A stretch of 64,000 bases of DNA from Siphonodentalium dalli (lineage: Eukaryota; Mollusca; Scaphopoda; Gadilida; Siphonodentaliidae), in contig CP136063.1 in assembly GCA_032622095.1 (NCBI GenBank), positions 84,049,980-84,113,979 of the forward strand. Reading direction: 5' to 3'. This document shows, piece after piece, positions 9,662 through 20,379 of this stretch (its first letter is position 1; each line of letters opens with the position of its first letter). The position numbers and the translations under genes are program-made. The notes beneath the pieces were generated by a model. It made no database searches. It was given only the letters and a program-made list of their open reading frames with translations, and was not told the DNA's origin.

Positions 9662-11685
9662 ATTATACTTCCATATTTTAATATGGAAGTATATTGTTAT
9701 TCAATTTATTATTTTTTTCCAATATTATTTATTATACTAAGCAATTTTATAACCCTTATATCTCAGGAAGTATGAGAGATAGAGCGCTGGATTTTGGTAT
9801 GTTTATAGCCCTATGATAGTTGTAGTGCATCGGGCTATATAGGATTTTGTCCTAACTTGATTTGCAGAGTTATCTCCCTTTATGTGTAAAACTGGGGGTT
9901 GCAGTATCTCGAAAAGTATGAACAGCAGCAACTTGAAATTTGGACCGTATGTACAACTCAGTAGGCCCTATTGTGTCCATGTTTTACAATTTATGTCCGA
10001 GCTTTCCCTACAGAGTTGTCGCCCATGATTCGCAAAATTCGATTTATTTCATATCCTGTGTCCGCCTATAACATTCAAGGTAGCCAGATAAGAGGGCTTC
10101 TATGCAGTTACTTATTAGCAACTTGCTATGAAAATAAGTTTTGAACAGGAACGGACTTATATTTTTGGGGTTTGGGTGGGGGCAAAATTTTCGAAATATT
10201 TTTTTTCGATGATTTCAACTACTTTTACTGTCGTGTATCTATAGGACGTACTAATGATCCTCATGAAAGAATTTTGGAAATCGGTTCAGAATTGACCAAG
10301 TTATAACCAATCGAAAATTGTATTCATACATCAATTGAGGAGAAAGTGCTTGTCACTCTATCTCCTCCTAGACGACGCACATAAACTGGATTTGGTTTAT
10401 GTGAGCGTGTTATACATAGAGAGAACACGAGTTGGTAAAATTTTGACCAAGATCGAGTGAAATTTGTCCGCACTAGGGATGGGGTCAAAATTGATAATTT
10501 TTTTGTTGTCTCCGATTTGAACCAAAATTGTTGTGAAGTATCTATAATGTGTATTGAGGGCCATTATGAGTGAATTTTGTGAATCGGTTGCCAAATGTAG
10601 AAATTGTGGCCCCTTCCTTTTTTTCAAGTTTACAGAAAATGCACTATGAATTTAAATTTCTTCAACCGATCGTCACGTGTTTAGTGTCATTCGATGGGGA
10701 ATTTCCAGTACTTCAAAACGATTACCTACTTGTGGTATTACGACGATGGAGGCCAGAGATATTCGAAAAGTATGTACTGAACAACATACATATTGGCCTA
10801 CATAGTAGAATATCACCACAGTACCTTACCAGAACCCTACTAAATATTAAAGGGACATCAAATACGAACACAATGACGCAAAAATTAGCTCGATATCGCG
10901 AAAATTGGCCGAGATATGGCGAATTTTCTATCCGCGTCACCAAATTTCGAGGCATGGGTGGGGGTCACACCAGAACGCTCCAACTGAACACAGAAATGTC
11001 AATAAACCATACTATCAACATTCCAATCAATTTTGTGCGATTCCCTTATTATACTTCCATATTTTAATATGGAAGTATATTGTTATTCAATTTATTATTT
11101 TTTTCCAATATTATTTATTATACTAAGCAATTTTATAACCCTTATATCTCAGGAAGTATGAGAGATAGAGCGCTGGATTTTGGTATGTTTATAGCCCTAT
11201 GATAGTTGTAGTGCATCGGGCTATATAGGATTTTGTCCTAACTTGATTTGCAGAGTTATCTCCCTTTATGTGTAAAACTGGGGGTTGCAGTATCTCGAAA
11301 AGTATGAACAGCAGCAACTTGAAATTTGGACCGTATGTACAACTCAGTAGGCCCTATTGTGTCCATGTTTTACAATTTATGTCCGAGCTTTCCCTACAGA
11401 GTTGTCGCCCATGATTCGCAAAATTCGATTTATTTCATATCCTGTGTCCGCCTATAACATTCAAGGTAGCCAGATAAGAGGGCTTCTATGCAGTTACTTA
11501 TTAGCAACTTGCTATGAAAATAAGTTTTGAACAGGAACGGACTTATATTTTTGGGGTTTGGGTGGGGGCAAAATTTTCGAAATATTTTTTTTCGATGATT
11601 TCAACTACTTTTACTGTCGTGTATCTATAGGACGTACTAATGATCCTCATGAAAGAATTTTGGAAATCGGTTCAGAATTGACCAA
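9662..11685 (+). mobile_element. A-B-A direct-repeat element, copy 1
   Basis: Two 638-bp direct repeats (9662-10299 and 11048-11685), apparently identical with no indels, enclose a 748-bp spacer. Each A repeat opens with a hairpin TATACTTCCAT...ATGGAAGTATA and contains GTTATCTCCCTTTAT and 'GACCGTATGTACA'. The spacer ends with 'CACCAAATTTCGAGGCATGG'. The same landmarks in the same order, but diverged in sequence, make up 46637-50167. No convincing ORF is present; the 165-codon frame at 10570-11067 has no coding character. Confidence 0.75.
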
Positions 11686-11689
11686 TGTT

Positions 11690-13020
11690 ATGTTAGGCGG
11701 ACAACAAATCGAATATTAAATAATTTGGCTAATGAAGGAGCATGGGAGAGGATGAAGCATAACCGGGGCGGCGACGAAACCATGCTGGGTAATACCAGGT
11801 CGGGGAGGTGAGACCAGGCCGAGGGTGGTGAGACCAGGCTGATCGGTGGCGGATGTAAACGGCAGATTTAGCACACAAAAAACAAAAAACAAAAAAAAAA
11901 CAAGTCCAGCGGTATAATATTTTTGTTGCATATTCCGAATGGGGAGAGTGGTGCGGACCGAATTTTACCACTGGCAAGTTTTTTGTCCCAATCGTTACCG
12001 GTCTACGGCATGTACAAGAAAATTACCTATTTTTGGCGCCAAATCCAAACGGGCTAATTGGTGAGCAAGGTTAATGCAGGAGCAGGTACTGCGGTATCGC
12101 GTAGGTAGGCCCCCAAAGTGTGATAGCTCTGCTATAATAGCAAACTGTCAAACAGCGAGTGACCTTCCGGTCGGTTCAGACTTTTTGTAAATTCCAACGA
12201 AAATCAAAGGGGGAAAAATTGTCTAAAAATCAAACATCGAGACAAAAAAATTTTGAATAGTGGATATGATAGATAGTACCCAAACGCAACTTATCGATGT
12301 CTGCTTAATTTGCGCTAAGGTACCAGGTTTACTAGTGGCGAGGCTTTATAATGTTAACAAGTATATTTAAGTGCTGTATCACTAAGCTATTTTTCTCGCC
12401 AAATCCGACCGGGTTAATGACGGAGCAATGTAATGCAGGAGCCGGTTCGTTGATATATTGTTGGTAACATCCTAAAGTTTGACCGCTCTACTTACAAAGC
12501 AAACCGACCAACGGAAAGCTCGTGTTCAGGTGGGTGCATATTGGCAATTTCCAACAAAAATCAAAAGTTAAAAAATTCTTGAAAAAAATAAAATATGGAG
12601 ATAAAATTTTGCTGACGAGTGGATGTGATAGGGGATATCAACGCCCAAAACTGGTGCGATTGCTTAAGTTTCAGAACAAAGGATCCACTCGTGGCGACGA
12701 TATATAGCGTAATGCGTAGTACATGCATAGGAACACAGCCTACATCGATATATGGCAAAAGTCGAAATTCAAGCAGGCTAATGAAGGAGTGAGTCAAATG
12801 CGTGAGCATGTGCCTCAGTTTACCATATATACATCCTGGAAGTTTGACTGTTGTGTAAAAGCAATCCGTCTAACGGAGAACGTGCATCGGTTGGTCGAGG
12901 CTTTTGGCAACTTCAAGTAAATCTTGCAAAGAAATACATGAAGAAATCGAGATAAAGCAAATTGGATGTGGTCGGTACTATCCACGTGCAAATTCGATGA
13001 TTTTTTGTTACTTTTCAAAT
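11690..13020. repeat. Degenerate ~360-bp tandem array
   Basis: Units share 'CGCCAAATCC..ACGGGCTAAT..G.GAGCAA.G.TAATGCAGGAGC', an interrupted motif, and 'TTTGACCGCTCTACT'-type segments. Landmarks are at about 12036, 12396 and 12761, with a partial unit near 11720. A diverged inverted piece of the same repeat occurs at 43900-44170. It is non-coding. Confidence 0.6.
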
Positions 13021-13099
13021 GAATGCGCAATGAGTTAATCAGGATTAAGTGACCGATAGATATTACATGTATTCACTTATCATGTAGAAAAATACTCCC

Positions 13100-13490
13100 G
13101 ATGACTGTATACACATAGGAAAATTAATGTGAAGGGTTAACAATATGATTATCTCTTTAAATAACAAGTTTTGAAATAGTTTTGTGGGTACAAAATAATA
13201 AATATGAATTGAAGACCCATGTCCAGTAAGACTTCTATCAGCTAATGTTGAATTTTTTCGAATATTTTATTATGAGATGTTAATTGGGACAAGTTCTTGA
13301 TTTATTTTTAGAACAGCCCTGGTCACTGGTAACAGTAACCACTATTGTTCGTTAGCTAAACAACCACACATTATTAGACCAGAAGATATTCGAAATGAAA
13401 TCAATAATAACAATAGAATCATTTCCGGACAGAATTCTTGACTCATATTTAATATTTTATGCCCTGATAACTATATAACACATTAAGAAT
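13100..13490. repeat. Dispersed repeat (copy at 28160-28670)
   Basis: Shared landmarks in order are 'AATAAATATGAATTGAAGAC', 'TTCGAATATTTTATTATGA', 'AACAGTAACCACTATTGTTC' and 'GAATCATTTCCGGACA'. The second copy carries an extra ~160 bp in its middle. No ORF is visible. The family is not recognised. Confidence 0.75.
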
Positions 13491-13504
13491 AGGGCTATAG
13501 ATAT

Positions 13505-13890
13505 GTGTAGATCAGGGTTAGGCTTAATGTTAACGTTATGGTCAGGATATGGTTTATAAATTGGGTTAGAATTGTGGATATTGTTAATGATAAAATTGTG
13601 ACGGTGTCAGTTATGCAAAGGATTTGGTTGTGGTTACGCTTGTATGTATGACTAAACTCATTGAAAGAGTTATGGTAATGGTCCAAGGTACGGCTATGGA
13701 TATGGTTTGCATGAGGGCAATGTATTTGGTAAGGGTATTTTATTGGGTTAGAGTTAAGTGCTGTGGATAGGGCTGTGGAAATGGTTATGATTATGGATTG
13801 GCTACCAATATTAGGGTTATGGAGTGGTTTATGTGTAAGGATTGGATAGGGTTGGGTAGATGATTAAATTATGGATGGTGATCGGGGATG
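13505..13890 (+). repeat. Degenerate G/T-rich GGTTA-type repeat
   Basis: The plus strand is strongly G/T-biased, with many variants of GGTTAGGG and GGTTATGG but no regular period. It looks like an old, mutated telomere-like or simple repeat. The opposite-strand ORF here is an artefact of the composition. Confidence 0.55.
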
Positions 13891-14572
13891 GGGAATTTAT
13901 ATGGAAGTATCAAAATTCTGCAGGCCAGAATTTTAACCCTCTAGTTTGTACTTGATATCATGTGTTTGAGTACAAATGTTTTAAATGAGCTTTATTCAGA
14001 AAGACGATTTTTGTCAGACCTAGCTAACTATAAGGTAACACGTTGAAAGATCTAATTCAACCACTTGAATCGTACACTTTTGATAATCTTGAGTGATAAT
14101 AACAAATATATACATAAAACTCCTGTAATCTGGGTTGTGATCGTACTATATAGTGTTATATACGTTTCAAGTTGGAATAAAATATGCATATTTATGCCCA
14201 ACTACATGGAATTGAACCCTCTATTTCTAATTATAATTAACTAGATATAATTGTGTCCTCAAAACTTATGTCATGTTGATGGCATGGCTCGTTATACTCA
14301 ACTTATACCTGAGTAAATCTAACTGAGGAAAATTTAAGTTAATGTGTCAGCATATATAGGCCTGTATGTGGTCACCCCCAACCGAAAGTACTTTATCATC
14401 CTCCAACCTACTCTAGACCTGTGTATGAATGTGTTCGTCAGATCCCCACCCCTATTGGGGGAACTCTTAGCAGTGGGAGGAAGGAATGCCATCGAACACA
14501 CATATAGAGCCGCTCGACCTTAAAAAACGCTGCGATTAATCGCACGCGCGTGTGCAATGAGAATAGACCCTA

Positions 14573-15284
14573 AGATCCCCCGAATATTGCCGAGGCGAAT
14601 CTGTATACATCGGCTCAAAAGTAGACTGCTTCACTTGTATTATGGCAGGCTAATTAATACGTTTTTCACGGAATTACTATCACAAGACATAAATGAATAA
14701 AATAATAAGTAATTATATGACCTGTATATATCAATATTATTATAGGGAATAAGAAAAAATGTCATTCTGGTTGATGCATCATATATAATTATAGGCTAAA
14801 ATAAACCAACGTTTGATAAATGAATAAATCGCAATATCGCCACTGCTTGAGTTGAACCAGGAAGGAGCTTTTAAGTTGTATTATTCAATTTTTGTTTCAA
14901 ATTCAAATGTTTCTGAAATTAATAAAAGAAAAAACTGTTAATTAATAGAAATTAATTAAAATCACAAGCTCGCAAAGTCGCACTCTCGTAGTAGTTACAC
15001 AACATCGTCAAACTGAAATACTTCGCACAGTTTTTATGAACCCTACTCTAAAATAGTTTTTGAATGTCGTGGTGTTAGTCAGTTAGTCAGTTAGTTCTGA
15101 CTGATTTCCCCCAGAGACAAACGCAACGTTATTCTAACGCCGTGTTATGTTCTGTGCTATTCAGGATATCCCTCCCTTTTCCGGAGGATGTTAGCGGGAA
15201 TCTTCGGGGGATCTTAGCGAGGGAAGTAGCATTAAATTCACATGTATTTAATTATTATTGAAATTTGTTTTGCCGGCAACCATT
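14573..15284. other. Interior of candidate transposon, nothing recognised
   Basis: AT-rich sequence right of the nested element. A short 'AGTTAGTC' repeat lies near 15075. No coding ORF was seen. Confidence 0.4.
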
Positions 15285-15385
15285 CATACTCGCTCGTAGA
15301 TCATGCCATGAATCTCTACTATGGATACCGCCCGTTCGCCATATAGTAGAGATTCGTGTCATGATCTAACTCGCTCGTTGATATT
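15285..15385. repeat. Imperfect hairpin
   Basis: 'CTCGCTCGTAGATCATG' with 'AATCTCTACTAT' on the left pairs with 'ATAGTAGAGATT' and 'CATGATCTAACTCGCTCG' on the right around a GC-rich loop. Confidence 0.7.
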
Positions 15386-15574
15386 TGATAAGTAAATAGA
15401 ACAACTTAAAACTAATTAATGGGTACTATAGGCCTACGCCATTTTCAATAAACTCCCGATAATAACAACAATCTAATATATATAATCTAATATTATATAA
15501 ACAAATAAGTAATTTGAGTAGAAGATGTATTCTGTAAACGATCAGGTTAATAAGTTATCCTAAAATCAAAGTTA

Positions 15575-15955
15575 AAGCTAATCAATCCGATTCGATGGTC
15601 CCCCATATCATCAGATTCCAACAACAAATATTTTTTTAAATGCCCGCTTCAGTTATCAGAATCGGTTAAACAACCAAAACTAATGCTAACTACAGTCAAA
15701 TATAGTATAAAATTGGCCTAAACCTGTTATTTTTCAACATTTTGTCGGTTTGTCAAATATCTGACAAAAAAGCTACTTGATTTTCGAGTTAACCATCTTC
15801 ATCCGCAAATTTGGTCAGAGGCAGTCTACTCGTCGACTTTTACTGGGCCACTATATATTCCAGGTGGTGAAAAATAATAGATTTAAAAAATCGATATCTG
15901 ACCATTCTGAGCTTTGATTGGTGGGTTCCTCGACTCAAATAAAATATTATTTACC
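15575..15955 (-). repeat. Repeat block shared (inverted) with 33345-33785
   Basis: The block covers the last ~25 codons of the ORF at 15883-16296 and ~300 bp downstream of it. Landmarks are 'GGAACCCACCAATCAAAGC', 'TGACAAACCG' and 'GATAACTGAAGCGG' on the minus strand. The counterpart at 33345-33785 runs on the plus strand. The (GTT)n in this copy has about two units, against about fourteen in the other. Confidence 0.75.
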
Positions 15956-16296
15956 CCCGAAGCCAAATAAATAGTAACAAGCTTGAAAAATTCCAGCGGC
16001 ACATCTTGAAGATCACACCGACTTAGTTCTTTCAACACGATTGGGATAAGACTAATCATTTCGTTCTCCGGATCACTCTCAACAGGGAACAACCGGACGC
16101 GAGTCTTCTTTTTAGTCGATGTTGGAGACCGTTTAACCCTCTTCCTGTCTGATCTTGGGGTTCGCGGAGTTCTGAGTTTTTCTGGAGTGTTATATATAAA
16201 TCTCGAACACACTGGACTCACATTCGGTCGTATACATATTCTCCGACGCTTGGTCGCTGGCGAGAATATAAGTTGTCCTCTTCTCTTAGACGACAC
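15883..16296 (-). CDS. Unrecognised basic, possibly nuclear protein, 3' exon
   Basis: A 137-codon open frame ends in TAA. The first third is rich in Lys/Arg with SSKRRG, KRRR and RSDRKRVKR clusters and TP/SP dipeptides, as in a nuclear or DNA-binding tail. The second half looks globular (LIPIVLKELSRCDLQDVPLE). There is no in-frame ATG; the frame closes upstream at a TAG (16327-16329), so this is probably a spliced 3' exon or a decayed gene. Its 3' end is repeated in a frameshifted copy at 33345, so it may belong to the DNA transposon around it rather than to a host gene. I do not recognise the family. Confidence 0.35.
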   Translation of the reverse strand: MSSKRRGQLIFSPATKRRRICIRPNVSPVCSRFIYNTPEKLRTPRTPRSDRKRVKRSPTSTKKKTRVRLFPVESDPENEMISLIPIVLKELSRCDLQDVPLEFFKLVTIYLASGVNNILFESRNPPIKAQNGQISIF

Positions 16297-16511
16297 AACA
16301 TGCCTCTTTTTGTTGTATTTTTTCTTCTATTCAACTTTAAGTTGGTTTTTTCCTTGTATATATCATTTTTGTCTGCAAAAGTATTCAATAAACGGACTAT
16401 CCAGTTTATATAAGAAAATTTAATATATAATGTTAAACATAACCAAACTAAATGAATATCCAGCCACAGGAACCATATTATGTTCACAATTCACTATATA
16501 ACCTGCTATAG

Positions 16512-16733
16512 TTAATATATATGTGACCAATTAGTTTTTGGGACTTGAGTACCTAACCATACTTTATGATTATTGACTGATGGTGGGACAGGGTGTTTGA
16601 AAATGTATTTATCCGTTACATATATCCCGATGTTTTGGTTTTGGATTGCGAATATAATTGATGCGTGACCAGATTGTTTGACAACGAAGGTTCCTGGACC
16701 GAATAACACATTCAATTCATTATCAATAAACAT
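16512..16733 (-). CDS. Unrecognised small ORF next to the basic ORF
   Basis: A 73-codon frame with ATG and TAA on the same strand as, and 215 bp upstream of, the 15883-16296 ORF. The composition is balanced and protein-like (FGPGTFVVKQSG, KHPVPPSVNNHKVWLGTQVP). It could be an exon of the same gene. At this length a chance ORF is quite possible, and no family was recognised. Confidence 0.2.
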   Translation of the reverse strand: MFIDNELNVLFGPGTFVVKQSGHASIIFAIQNQNIGIYVTDKYIFKHPVPPSVNNHKVWLGTQVPKTNWSHIY

Positions 16734-16739
16734 GGGTAA

Positions 16740-17590
16740 ACAATGAATGTTAGTAATAGAATATAATTAAAGAAATCTTTATTGCATGATAATGTTTTAA
16801 CGACAACTATCAGACGAAACTGGAAATATGAACATATTAACATGGATTTAACCGACGGAAATAGAATGGAATAACAAAGTAGTACTACAATGAATATGGA
16901 ATAAGAGAACGAATGACAGTAGATACACTTAATTAAACTAACGAATATACAACGAGAACGTAAAAACAATGATTATGCCATGAATTTATGCTCGTCTTTA
17001 TATATAGTATTATCAAATAGTATATTGGCATCTCTATAACAGCCATTTGTGTATAGTAACGCATTTAACTGAGTGTGTATATGTGAACACGATCGTTAAT
17101 AGTTCATCTACCGGATTATACGGATGGTGACTCAATTCTGAGTGCAAACAGGCCAATATTATGTGAGCGTTAACGCGATGTGGGCGTTACCATTAATAGA
17201 CAAATTCATACAAATTCTTTGTGTCTTAAGAAATTTACAAACAAACCACGGGAAAGTTAATATTTTGTTATTGATTCAAATTTTAACATTTAAAATATCC
17301 CGAAACTCAATGTATACGGTTTTAAAATGAGTTTAGGGCGCGGAGAACATGAAATGTTGGCGTTAACACCTGCACGAAAATAGGAAATCGGACGCGATTT
17401 TGAATTGCGAATGCGAAATTCTCATTATAAGCAATTCTTTCCGATTTTCGGTTTCTGTATTTGTCGAGATTTGCAGGTGGCATAGCTCCTTTGCTTATAA
17501 TATTACATCGAAATCGATTGTATTTATTTAAAAAACGATGTCGAAGTAGCGAGTCGAACTTTATTTACAGTTATTTTGATGTAGGGTTAC
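16740..17590. other. Right interior of candidate transposon, nothing recognised
   Basis: AT-rich sequence without a supported ORF or clear repeat up to the right TIR at 17599. Confidence 0.4.
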
Positions 17591-17990
17591 CCTTCCGGTG
17601 ACGTAGGTTCCAGGCCCTGTTATAAGCAGACGGTGACGTGAGCGACACGAGCGGTGCGAATTATGTGCCATTCACAGCACAACGGCCCGTTGGTTGCGAA
17701 CGGTGCGAACAAAGAGTCAAGAATAGGATTTGCTCTATAATTGAGCGAAGCGATCCGGGCACTCGAGTGTTTTCGGCTTTTTCAACGACGGAGGTAGACG
17801 AAGTCACCGGATATTTTACTTTCTTCTTTCTGATGTTGTGCGTTGCATGTATTTGGTGGGATGTAAGTTCGTCTGTATGTATTGTATGAGAGTTTAAAAA
17901 AAAAAAAAATTATTATTACATCTATTTATAATTTGTGTTACAACTATGGGTGTATGTCTTTTGTTAGCTCTTCAATACTGGAGGAAATAA

Positions 17991-17991
<1 letters not shown>

Positions 17992-18022
<31 letters not shown>
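17992..18022. repeat. (TA)n microsatellite
   Basis: An uninterrupted alternating TA run of about 31 bases. A 13-base A run lies just upstream at about 17896-17908. Confidence 0.95.
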
Positions 18023-18025
<3 letters not shown>

Positions 18026-18122
18026 CTAGCGTAGTGCAAAAGCATCAAGCATTGATAATTATACACTTTACAGTGCAGTCCGGATCAAAATTATACCCAA
18101 AAACGCACATCGGTACCACGAT

Positions 18123-18285
18123 AAAAACAACATGTTCCCAGTTTATTCGACCGGATCAGTTGATTATTCATAGTTTTGGAGCTTCATCTTTCAAATAGTA
18201 TATAATATGGAATATGTTGTATACATATATAATGTGATCTGGTGATTCGAAAATTAAGTGGGCCTTTAAATTGTCATTTTAATTT
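18123..18285 (-). repeat. Dispersed repeat (inverted copy at 59893-60030)
   Basis: On the minus strand, 'TTTAAAGGCCCACTTA', 'CAGATCACAT', 'CCATATTATATACTATTTGA' and 'AACATGTTGTTTTT' occur in the same order as at 59893-60030. 'AAAGACCCACTTAATTT' near 31395 may be a third fragment. Confidence 0.7.
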
Positions 18286-18437
18286 TTATTATATATATTT
18301 CTTTATTTCCTCCATTAATGAAGAGCTCACAGAGATATACATGTAACATATACACAGTTCAAAAGAAAAAGACAAGAAAAGCACAAATCATACAAGACGG
18401 AGCATAATAATACAGTCATATGAAATACAGAGTATTA

Positions 18438-19416
18438 AAGTTACCCTCACACCATAGCGTATGCTGAAACCTATGAGTTGCGTGTAAAAAATATTTGTAT
18501 ACGCACCAAACACAAGCGAAATCAACAATTTTGTCAATTTTGTAACCTATTCTACCTATGGGTTGCGTGTGGGTTGCGTGTGGGTTGCGAACTGAACTTA
18601 TGATCCCCCAATATCTGCTATCACCGGCATAGGAGTTGCGTGCGAGTTGCGTGTGAGTTCCGTGCAGAACTTACGAGTTTCGTTTGAGTTGCGTTCAAAA
18701 CTTACAAGTTGCGTTTGACCTGCGTGCTAATGCGTGGTATTTGCGACCAGATTAAACTGATATCCAATAACAGCAAGAGGTAGTTCCATGTTGTCACCTC
18801 GGAGGTCCACCAACAACTGACACGGATCTAGAAAAGGCCCACTATTTATACCATTTCTCAACACGCATGTAGTACGCAACTAACACGCAACTCACACGCA
18901 ACTAATATGTTGGATACGCAGGGCATAGGTTGGGGATACGCTGGGAATAAGCACAATAGGTTGGGGCTACGCAACACACGCAACAGGATCACAACAGGCA
19001 CGCAACACGATCGCAAAATGATCGCAACAGGCACGCAACACGATCGCAACATGTACGCAACACATTCGCAACATGTACGGTACCAAAACCTGGCCAGATA
19101 CCACAAATTTGGACCTGCGATCACCTGCGTTAATAACTTATGAGTTGCGTACCTGTTGCGATCGTGTTGCGCGCTTAGCGTACCTGTTGCGTCCCTGTTG
19201 CGTATAAATTGATCGCAGGCATTCGCAGAGAATTATTGAACATGTTCCAAATTTCGAACTTACTCTGCGTGTGTCTGCGATCACCTGCGTGCTTGTTGCG
19301 TACTTCAAACCTATAAAACTTATTAGTTGCGTGTGAGTTGCGTTCGGAACTTATGACCACTATTTTGTATTCGCAACCATACGCAACTGGTGATCGCTAT
19401 GGTGTGAGGGTAACTT
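18438..19416. mobile_element. 979-bp TIR element filled with GTTGCG / CGCAAC motifs
   Basis: A perfect 22-bp inverted repeat, starting AAGTTACCCTCACACC, bounds the element (18438-18459 and 19395-19416), with TTAA overlapping each edge. Inside, GTTGCG on the plus strand dominates 18470-18730. Its complement CGCAAC dominates 18860-19080, GTTGCG returns at 19140-19345, and CGCAAC ends the element. The result is alternating-orientation blocks able to fold extensively. There is no coding ORF. Confidence 0.7.
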
Positions 19417-19544
19417 AAGACAACGCATCGCTCTTGTTATGTACAATATGTATATGATAACGAGATCGCACACCCAATCACACGTGCAGCGTATTCGCAG
19501 CACTCAGACATGTATCTGCGGATCCGCTATGCGCATATACACCT

Positions 19545-19935
<391 letters not shown>

Positions 19936-20379
19936 ACAACACCCCGTGACAGTTCACGCTCTTTTACATAGTTATAGGTTTGCTTGAGATCCCGCCATTC
20001 AACGCATAGGTTTACCTATTTTATTGAGTGATTTCGACCTCATAAAAGTTCTGTACAGAGTTCAACGCCAAATCATGCATCATTGCTGAAGCGTGCATGT
20101 GTTAGGCGAAGGCCGAAGTGCTAGCTGTTGGCTATAACTGGAGCTTGGCCATGTAAAATATCCTGTCAAAGATTTGACACCATCGTACTGTATGCCTTCC
20201 AAAGTAAATGTGTGTGGTGCACCATGAAAGAAACGAAACACACGGGCTCGTCGATGATTGAATAAAGTTCGCCAGGTAATTTTGTTAGATGAAGAAGTAC
20301 TAGTTCATCATCATCGAGTTCATCTGTCCAGAGGTAAAACAATAAGCCAAATTTGTCAATTAGCTGGTACCACATACCA

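Larger units (their letters stand above)
8877..14572. mobile_element. Nested element bounded by perfect 56-bp inverted repeats
   Basis: Positions 8877-8932 and 14517-14572 are exact reverse complements, including a TA at each outer edge that may be the target duplication. Each TIR contains two short palindromes, CACGCGCGTG and GCGATTAATCGC. No transposase-like ORF is visible in the 5.7-kb interior. The interior instead holds an A-B-A direct-repeat element (9662-11685), a ~360-bp tandem array and a G/T-rich degenerate tract. It is either a non-autonomous transposon enlarged by later insertions or a composite. Confidence 0.65.
8412..17619. mobile_element. Candidate DNA transposon with 21-bp TIRs (host of a nested element)
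   Basis: A 21-base sequence starting CAGGGCCTGGAACC (8412-8432) is repeated exactly in inverted orientation at 17599-17619. The outside bases on both sides are TTATA (8407-8411 and 17620-17624), a plausible 5-bp target duplication. Removing the nested 8877-14572 element leaves about 3.5 kb. That remainder includes minus-strand ORFs at 15883-16296 and 16512-16733, neither a recognised transposase. The CAGGG start recalls hAT ends, but hAT elements make 8-bp duplications, so the superfamily is open. The TIR and flank match are seen; the single-insertion history is inferred. Confidence 0.5.

Noticed and set aside
10570-11067. 165-codon ORF as a transposase for the 8877-14572 element
   Set aside because: It spans the spacer and the start of an A repeat, has no DDE/D-type motif visible and poor coding character.
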